This document shows positions 57,006 to 64,000 of a stretch of DNA of 64,000 nt, piece after piece. The notes below the pieces were generated by a model that was given only the letters and a program-made list of their open reading frames with translations, ran no database searches and was not told the origin of the DNA. Position 1 is the stretch's first letter. Every line of letters begins with the position of its first letter. The translations under genes were made by a program, and so were the position numbers. Source of the DNA: Prinsepia uniflora (taxonomy: Eukaryota > Streptophyta > Magnoliopsida > Rosales > Rosaceae); contig CM064867.1 in assembly GCA_032719365.1 (NCBI GenBank), positions 42,619,651-42,683,650 of the forward strand, in the 5' to 3' direction.

Positions 57006-59610
57006 TGACAGGACCCATCCCGGTCCCCGTAAGACCACCCGGGGACGTGCCCTACTCCTGTCTAACACACAATCTTAGAATACCAATTTTACCCTTAATA
57101 GATTCAAATGCATAAATATCCATAAATAAGTCATACATAAAATCCGAAATCAAATAGTGTCAGACAAGGGATAATTTTAAATGCAATTATTGAGCACGAC
57201 TTCTAAGGACTTCCCACGTGCCAACCTATCCAAAAGTGGGGTTCAGGTGCGCAACGTCAATCTGTTCCTCAGCCTCAGGATCCTCGTCCACCTAAGTAGC
57301 ACGGCCAAGAGGGGTCAGTAAAACAAATAAGGGTGAGCGGGCCAGAAACATAAAGTTTATAAAACAGTTTAGGCATATAGTAAACATACTGTTTTTACCC
57401 CTTCGTTTTCCAAAGCAGGCATGCATCATAATCGAAATCCATAATAATATATCATATAACCATAAACAGGATAATATAATCATAATCATAAAATCAGCTG
57501 CTGCACTATACTTCCCAACCCGGACATCCCAGATGTCTAACGTCCCAGACGCCTAATAAGGTCACAGTCCCAAGGCTACACGGTTCACCCGGGGTCTCAA
57601 TCCCGAGTCCAAATCCCAAACCAGTCCGGGTATGACATCCCAGAAGCTTGACGTCTCAGACGTCCAATCATAGTAATCCTGCTCCTGAGTCACTCTACGG
57701 TCCGGTCCCTCCGTAGAATGACCCCTCGCAGGCAATGCACAGTGACTACTCCGGGGTACCAACATCCGGAGGAGACAATATCACTAGTGTAGGTCTATAC
57801 AATGCAGAACTAAAGAGAATCATCGAAATCCATACTTATAACTCAAAACAGTACATAACTAACAAGACGGGTCTCATGTCTAAAACCTCATAATACGTGG
57901 AAGAATAATGGCTCAAGGCATTCAAATACTTTGATTCAATCATATAGATATAGTAATTAAAACAGTTATGCATGCAAGGGTTAAACTAAATCAAATGCCC
58001 ACTCACAGTCTAGTCCCGCCGCTAAACCGAACGTATAAACTTTTCCTCGTGCTAACGTACAATCCCTTTCATGTCCAAAATACATATAAAGCTCACTATA
58101 AGTCCCTACATCTCAAACATGAAACCCTAGAATGAAACCGGTCAGGGAAAGCCGTCCAACCACGCTTCCCGAGGCATTAAACCTTATTTTGACCAACCTA
58201 ACGATCTCCGATAGACACGAAACCACCACCACTAGATCCGTATCGTCGAAACCCAAAAGATGGTGGTGGTCCCACCTCAAGTACTATTCACACACACCCA
58301 CACGCACCTGGTCAACCCTCTAGTCAACGTTGCTACAATGATGCTGACGTCACTACTAACATCATCACTGACAAGTGTCAGATGACACGTGTCACATCCT
58401 GGTTGGTTGCTAGTCTAACATGTCTGACATGATGACGTCATTATCCCTGACATTCAGCTGGGTTAGTCTGAAACCCTGCAATCGGGTCACCGTGACCCAC
58501 GGCCTGACCTGATCAGAACTCCCATCTTCGGTCACCATTTTCGACATGATTTGTCCCTATGTGTTCGTCTAAGCTCACTCTATAGGTCTATGAACTCAAA
58601 AACCACTAAAACGTTCGAGATCTATACCTTTAATTTGAAAACCCACAGCCTAGTTTCTGGTCGTCCTCCCCGTCGCCTCAAGCCATGCCATGCTTCGAAA
58701 CCAGCCTCCTCGAGCTTGTCACTGTCCTCAGAACACGACTCAACACAAAGAAACAACCCATACACGTCAAAATTGAGGGTTTCGAAAATGAGGAAACAGG
58801 GGAGGTTCTTGACTTTTTCGGCCTACCTCCGTCGTGTCATCGTCGTGGGTCTTCTAGTCGGCTCCTTAGGCATCCAGACCTCCTAACCGTTCTAGCCTGG
58901 TGTTGGTTCGAAGTGTGTTCGTGTGTGTTGATCGATTAGTGTTTTGGGGTGGGGTTGTGTTCTTCGCGGGTCTGGGTGGTGCACGGTTTTTGTAGCAGAG
59001 TGATAAAGATGGTGATGAGGAGTTGATGAAGATGATGTCGATCTGGTGATAAAGATTAAGTTGAGGGACGTTTGGAATTTGTACGAAATGGGGGAGGCAT
59101 TTGTTTTTCACGGGAAAATGAATAGAAGAAGGGAATGGACGGGGTCTGATGATATTGATCAGATAAGGGAAATGGACGGTGAGGATGGATGGCTAAGAGG
59201 GAGATGGAAGGCTGGGGAGAGATGAGGGAAATAAATTATAAATAAATCCACTAATGGGGCAAGATCCACAATTTGGGGAAAAAGCAACCGTGAGATGAGT
59301 GACACTTCTCACTCATCCAAGGGTCCTGGTTTAATTAAATGATAAATCAGATTTCATTATTTTATTATTAATTTAATTAAGTTCTCGGGTCGTAAGTTTA
59401 ATCAATTTCGCTCCCGTGACCATAACCTTTTTGTCGAACGTCCATTTTTGACGTGTCACTTGTCTACAGATTCGTCACGTCCCGATCTACTTCATTGTCA
59501 TTGGTCAAAGTCCTAAATGTCTCTCGGGTCAAAAGTCAACTTTTTCCCCCTCAGGGGCAAAACGGTCAATGTGCATTAAAATATTATTTATGAAAGTTTG
59601 GGTCGTTACA
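57006..59610 (-). repeat. Element A 5' LTR
   Basis: 2605 bp. It begins TGTAACGACC on the minus strand and ends CCTGTCA before the primer site. It carries the empty version of B's insertion site (AGAGA, 59218-59222) and a palindrome at 59293-59318. Confidence 0.9.
59293..59318. promoter_or_regulatory. Conserved LTR palindrome (A 5' LTR)
   Basis: AGATGAGTGACA and TCTCACTCATCC arms. It lies about 293 bp from the LTR 5' end, showing the motif is shared with the coding element. Confidence 0.55.
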
Positions 59611-60456
59611 TCAGGTGCCATAAACTTCCTCCAAAAACACTCAGCGCTACCTATGGAAGACCTCTCCTGGAAAGCACTGGTTGGAGGATCTACGAGGGGA
59701 AGGGCCACCGGATAACCATACTTTAACGAATATCGTCCATCTTTTGTATAGTACAAATACCTCTCGTCCTCAAATCTAATAGTAGTACTTATTCGGATGG
59801 TAAGGATTGCATCCACATCCTCAGAGCAGAGAACCTGCAGCAACAGACCCACATTCCAACCACTCCCTCAGAATTAAGAGATATTCCAGCCGTGCTTTAA
59901 CATCAAGGCTAAAATTCATGTAGGGCCAAAATAGTCTAAATCGGGGAACCCATATGTCTCCAAAAGCCCGAACCCTTTCACCAGTACCAATCTTGAAAAC
60001 TGTCCCCTCCTTAATCAACCCCCAACCCCTCTTCCCAAACCCAAACAATAGCCTTCCAAATGCATGATCGGTCGGTCCCCAACTCATCACCTATAAAGCT
60101 CCCCAAAGGATAATAACGAGCTTTGAGCATTCGACTTACCAAGGAACCAAGAAACTCCAACAAACGACACCCTTTTTTGGCGATCATGGCTTAGTTAAAC
60201 ACCTCAAAATTTTTGAAATCGAGCCACCATGTGCTTAAGGCTACAGAGAGCCTGCCATTTCAACAAGATATACTTCTCTTCCCAGCTTCCCCCCACCAAT
60301 ACCGAGCAATCAAAGCAGACAAACGATGGCACAATGATTTAAGGAGCTGAAAACACTTATAGCGTAAGTGGGTAAAGCTTGTGCCACTGCATTAACCAAA
60401 TCTTCCTTACCAACAGCTGAGAGGACATTACCTAATTCTGTGTCACTGCCTTAACC
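59611..60456 (-). mobile_element. LINE (L1-type), upstream part of ORF2 end
   Basis: The minus strand encodes the region after the reverse transcriptase of plant L1 elements: MLKARYYPLGSFIGDE and IVWVWEEGLGV near 60050-60150, then FKIGTGERVRAFGDIWVPR, a short gap, and RYLYYTKDGRYSLKYGYPVAL leading to CFWRKFM at 59611. It continues at 34971 after removal of element A, with a 1-base shift at the join. The LINE is 5'-truncated (845 + 1075 bp remain) and has stops, so it is dead. The 15-bp target duplication at 60457-60471 pairs with 33882-33896. Confidence 0.87.
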
Positions 60457-60471
60457 AAGAATTAGATAATG

Positions 60472-61490
60472 TTGATTACTTTAAAAATCCAAAAATGTTC
60501 TTGAATAAATATTAAGATATAGAACAATTAAATATATTTTTTTTTATTTCATTATCCATGTTACCCTTTTACTCTTAATGTGTTAGATTGTCCTTGGTTA
60601 TTAATTTTTTTTCTTTTCTATTATAAGCATGATTATTTTTCGGAATAAGTAAATTTTACCAAATGGGGTATCAACTATATATATATATATTTAATTAATA
60701 TATTTTTAATTTTACTATTATGACCACACTTATTCAATTATTCATTGTTGAATACATTTGTTGAGTGAGGATATTTTGGGGAGAAAAAGAAATTTAACCT
60801 ACTTTTACAATTTTTCCCTCACTTATTAAATCATTCATCTTTAAATAAATTAGTTTTGCAAGGGTCAGATAAAAATTAACCAAATGAAGGTTCTCTATTT
60901 ATGAACCATTTTGATTACCTTTCAAGTATACACCTCATTAGGATCAATTTAGTATTTTTATTTTTTCTTAAAAAGCTATTGTATTTGAAAGTGAAGTAGT
61001 TTAAATGTGTTTGGTGAAAATTGAATATTTTGTTCAAAAGCAAGAGACTTTCGATAAAAACTTTAAAAGTAGTCTGCAAGCTGTTTTTGAAAGCTCAATT
61101 TGGAAAAAAATAAAATAAAAAAATTGTGCATGACTCCTTATTATGAAGGCTCACAAAAATAGCTTTTGACGACAACTTTCAAAATTAGTATGTAGGTTGT
61201 TTTAAAAAACTTATGTTTCAAAAAATATTTTGTGTACAGTTGGATATTATGAAGGCACAAGAAAACCGCTTTCTAGAAAAGTAGAGCAAATGAAACTTTT
61301 CAAAAAATATAACAATATAGAATAGGCCCTTAATCGTATTAATATGGCCATGTGTGAAATAATGCATCATGAAAACTAAAATTTGATATACTTACAAGGA
61401 AAGATAATTTGGGATGTCATAGAATTTTCTTTAATAATTTTGTTAAAGGTCCTCCAATTTAATTACTAAAACATAATGCATATTTAATGA
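60472..61490. repeat. AT-rich host sequence (unit 2, last piece, then unassigned)
   Basis: The first ~190 bases parallel 13650-13850 (unit 1). Beyond that lie AT-rich runs and an (AT)n stretch near 60678-60690, with no gene. Three similar clauses near 61010-61300 ('gaaggc(t)cacaa', 'aaaactt...aaaaatatt') are loosely repeated. Confidence 0.45.
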
Positions 61491-61796
61491 CCCGTCCCCG
61501 AAATTGGGATGATTTCGTAAATTAAATTGAAAAATGATGTATCTACCCTTATTCTTATTAAGGGTTCAAAAGTCAATTTTAATTTGGGGAACTTCTCGGA
61601 AGTTCCGATTGGACCATGCGTGCATCTTGACTCACTAATTCGTAGATAGATGACATGGATAAAACAGAAACCATATGAACAAGTTACGGATCTAAATGCA
61701 TTAGGGAATTTTCAAAATTTGACAAAAGAGAAGCATTTTAGTGATTTTTATCCGAGTCTTTGGGTGAGTCACCAGATAGTGGGGTGTCCTATTAAG

Positions 61797-61816
61797 AAGG
61801 TGACAAATGTCACCTT
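61797..61816. promoter_or_regulatory. Second palindrome with the same core (rightmost LTR)
   Basis: AAGGTGACAAATGTCACCTT: arms AAGGTGACA and TGTCACCTT with a 2-base centre. It repeats the GTGACANNTGTCAC core of the main palindrome 340 bases upstream of it. Confidence 0.6.
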
Positions 61817-62139
61817 GGGATGACTTAAGGTTGCTTTCACCGTGTAACAACTCGGATGTTCAACGAGGGTAAAATCGGAAAATTTGGATGAAATTGGCCA
61901 TTTTGCAAAGGGTCGACTTTTTGGCTAAAAGCTTTAACTTTTTGACCGGGACCTCGTTGAGTTAATCAGAGAATATTGTTCGAAAGGTCTCGATCTCCCG
62001 AGTATGTCGGCAGGTGGCATGCCAGAAACAGAGTTCGGACGGCTTCGTACAGGGTCTAGATTAAGTAGGGGCATTTTCGTAATTTGTTTCAAAGGGCATT
62101 TTGGTATTTTTCATTTTGATAGTTTTGTTGTGAGTGATT

Positions 62140-62166
62140 GGGATAGTGACAAGTGTCACTTATCCC
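62140..62166. promoter_or_regulatory. Conserved LTR palindrome (rightmost LTR)
   Basis: GGGATAGTGACA and TGTCACTTATCCC arms, differing by one base gap. It shows the motif persists in a strongly diverged LTR. Confidence 0.6.
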
Positions 62167-64000
62167 TTAGGGAAATGGGCCACTGCCCTTGTGTGTGTGC
62201 GTTGTTAAGTGTATATGTGTGTGTGTTTGTTATGATTTCGGCCGAGAAGGAAGAATGAGGAAAAACTTGAAAAAAACCAAAAAAACACAATTTTCTTGAA
62301 ACCCAGCTACTCATAGGAACCCAGAGAGCATAGAGAAATTAAGAGAGAACTAAGAGAGAAAATTAGAGAGAAGAAAAGAAAGAGGAAGAAAAACCTGAAA
62401 CCCGAAACCCAGCAAATTCAAATTTTGAAATTTCAAATTCGAATTCTTGGACCTTGATTGCTGAAATTGAGCTTTGCTAAGCTTCTTGAGATGCATACTA
62501 ACTAAACCATCACAAAAACAAAGAGAATTGACAAGAAATTAGCCTAGAACAGACCTGCGACCCTTTCGGATTTTCGGTTCAAAATTCTACCACTTGGAGG
62601 TAAGGAATTATTAAATTTTACATGGAATCGTGTTTACGAGTACCATATAATAGTTTTGGATTTATTGGAAACAAGAAATTGATGGAAATTCGTCGGATTT
62701 GAACGTGGGTTATGAACGGGTTGGGCGACCCATTTACAAAGAAATGGGTCAACAAAGAGATGAACAGAGTTTCACTCTACACCAGCGCGCAGTCTCAAGC
62801 GCAGCCGTTCCAGGCGGAACGTTGGGGCACGTGCCAAGTCATTTGGGGCACGTTGTGGTCAATACACATTCTACATTATTCAGAATTATGAACCTAATGG
62901 CGCAGGTTTCGAGTCGATCGGACACCGTTTCAGTATGGTTTTGTGTGTTCGAAGTGTATGTATACATTTTTAATACGTATTTGAATCTTTTAAAATATGG
63001 GATTTTAATGTGAGGTTATTTGGGATGGTTAATCACCTTTATATGCGATTTTTAATAGGTTTTGAGATTCTTAAAAATTATGAAAATGCGTGCAAATCGG
63101 GATTCGATTATATGAGCGGTGTGTGAGTGGACTTTCTTTTCATAAACTATTATTCATGCATACTTACATGATTTAAATGTGTTTCTATGTGATTTTGATA
63201 AAATTGGAGTGATTGAGATTATATATGAGTTTCGGTGATTTTACAAATATTTACTTAATATTTTATTACAAGTTTTTCGAGGTTTTCCGTAAACTACGTT
63301 TTAGATACTATTCTAATTTGAGTTTCGAATTGAATATGTTTTGTGGCATGGAATAATATGATTTTGGAATAATTACAATTTTCATATGATTCTTGGATGA
63401 TTTTTGCGAAAGTATCATTAATGACACGTTTTACGAGAATTGGTGTTTAAGCTGTGTTTGGGGCTTAGGCCCGTGATTCTGATTGTGGTTTTTGGATTTT
63501 GATATAAGATGTCGTGTATGTATGTTTTATTGGTATGATTGATGTCAACTTGTGTGGTGATGATTGTGATTCGATCTTGGGTCGATTATATGTGTTATGA
63601 TGGTTGGTGATTGATTAATCTGGGACGTCAATCTTGAGACTAGTATTGTGCATGATTGTGATTGTGTTGATTGGATGTGAGTCTTAGACGTTGAGCCTAG
63701 GGCTCCGGTTCCTGAGATTGTGTTGTGATAACTTGGGCGTTCAGCTTGGGGCTCTAGTTTCCGAGTGTGTATGTGATGGCCTACTAGTAATGCCCTTGTG
63801 ATGTGATGATTGATGTTGTGTTTGTGCAGTGATGTTAAGTTGGCTTTGTGTGGATTCTGTGATGTTGTTGGATATGGATTGATTGTGTATTACTGAAGTG
63901 ATTGATGATGAGTAACCTTCCTCGTGATGTGTGATGATGGATTTGGTAGTCTTAACGTCGAGTTAGGCTCCGATTCCCTAGTGAATTTATGGATGCGTGC

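Larger units (their letters stand above)
34972..59610 (-). mobile_element. Element A: Tekay/Del-type Ty3/gypsy retrotransposon with decayed gag-pol, split by B
   Basis: 5' LTR 57006-59610, Met-type primer site 56991-57002 (one mismatch to the canonical site), gag-pol 52501-56890, polypurine tract 52466-52480. The 3' LTR is in two pieces (34972-37175 and 52136-52465) because element B inserted into it. The flanks TTAGG (34967-34971) and TCAGG (59611-59615) look like a 5-bp target duplication with one mutation. A interrupts a LINE coding region. Domain order gag-PR-RT-RH-INT plus a chromodomain-like tail identifies the Ty3/gypsy chromovirus-related lineage. Reading frames contain many stops, and the protease active site is changed, so A is not functional. 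Confidence 0.92.
61493..64000 (+). mobile_element. Diverged Ty3/gypsy LTR, running off the window
   Basis: It starts 'taatgacccgtccccgaaattgggat', the counterpart of TGTAACGACCCGTCCC in the other LTRs. It then keeps their order of landmarks: 'cgtagatagatgacatgg', the palindrome (62140-62166), 'ggtttcgagtcgatcggac' (62907), 'gtgtgagtggactttctt' (63121), and a GGGGCTTAGGCCC core at 63461. The sequence between is strongly diverged, so this is a separate, older or different subfamily. More than 2.5 kb long and no LTR end is reached, so I cannot tell whether it is solo or part of a full element. Confidence 0.65.

Noticed and set aside
60678..60690. (AT)n near 60.68 kb as a promoter TATA cluster
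   Set aside because: Simple repeat in AT-rich DNA without a gene downstream.

Overview
The window is nuclear DNA of a seed plant, dominated by transposable elements. The evidence is interrupted reading frames, Ty3/gypsy polyproteins of the plant Tekay/Del type, LTRs of about 3 kb ending TG...CA with initiator-Met tRNA primer sites, a TRIM element, a CACTA terminus, a plant L1-type LINE, and spliced exons of a plant GPI inositol-deacylase (PGAP1-like) gene. There is no prokaryotic gene organisation, and I found no intact long coding sequence.

Left part, 1-14.9 kb. The end of a Tat/Athila-type element (1-2803) sits inside the LTR of a large minus-strand Ty3/gypsy derivative, here called F (2804-6102). 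F also carries a complete 715-bp TRIM (5260-5974, TSD AATAA). Then come a 622-bp near-perfect foldback (6639-7260), PGAP1-like exons (7482-8589), unidentified gene-like pieces, and a CACTA 3' end (to 10165). AT-rich sequence follows, hosting a complete small LTR element (10564-13126, TSD CATTC).

Middle, 14.9-33.7 kb. A minus-strand non-coding LTR element E (14867-33715) is interrupted in its internal region by a second minus-strand non-coding element D (19565-28814, TSD ACGAG). Both have LTRs of about 3 kb and about 3.5 kb of internal DNA without genes, the pattern of large retrotransposon derivatives (LARDs).

Right part, 33.7-60.5 kb. A 5'-truncated LINE (33897-60456, 15-bp TSD) is split by coding Ty3/gypsy element A (34972-59610, minus strand, decayed gag-pol). 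A's 3' LTR is split by plus-strand element B (37176-52130, TSD AGAGA). B is hit by a truncated element G inside its 5' LTR (37233-40914) and by solo LTR C (43101-46148, TSD TCGAA) in its internal region. From about 61.5 kb to the end is a diverged LTR of the same broad family.

How the parts work together. A is the only element here with gag-pol. The non-coding B, C, D, E, F and G share A's LTR ends (TGTAAC...), Met primer site and 3-nt spacer, so they were probably mobilised in trans by an A-like relative (inference). G, C and D (LTRs with a duplicated block) each sit inside B or E (single-block LTRs), which orders their activity. The most unusual non-genic signals are a 26-bp palindrome in the front part of nearly every LTR, tandem arrays of GGGC-loop-GCCC mini-hairpins in the LTRs, and conserved blocks in the gene-free internal regions.
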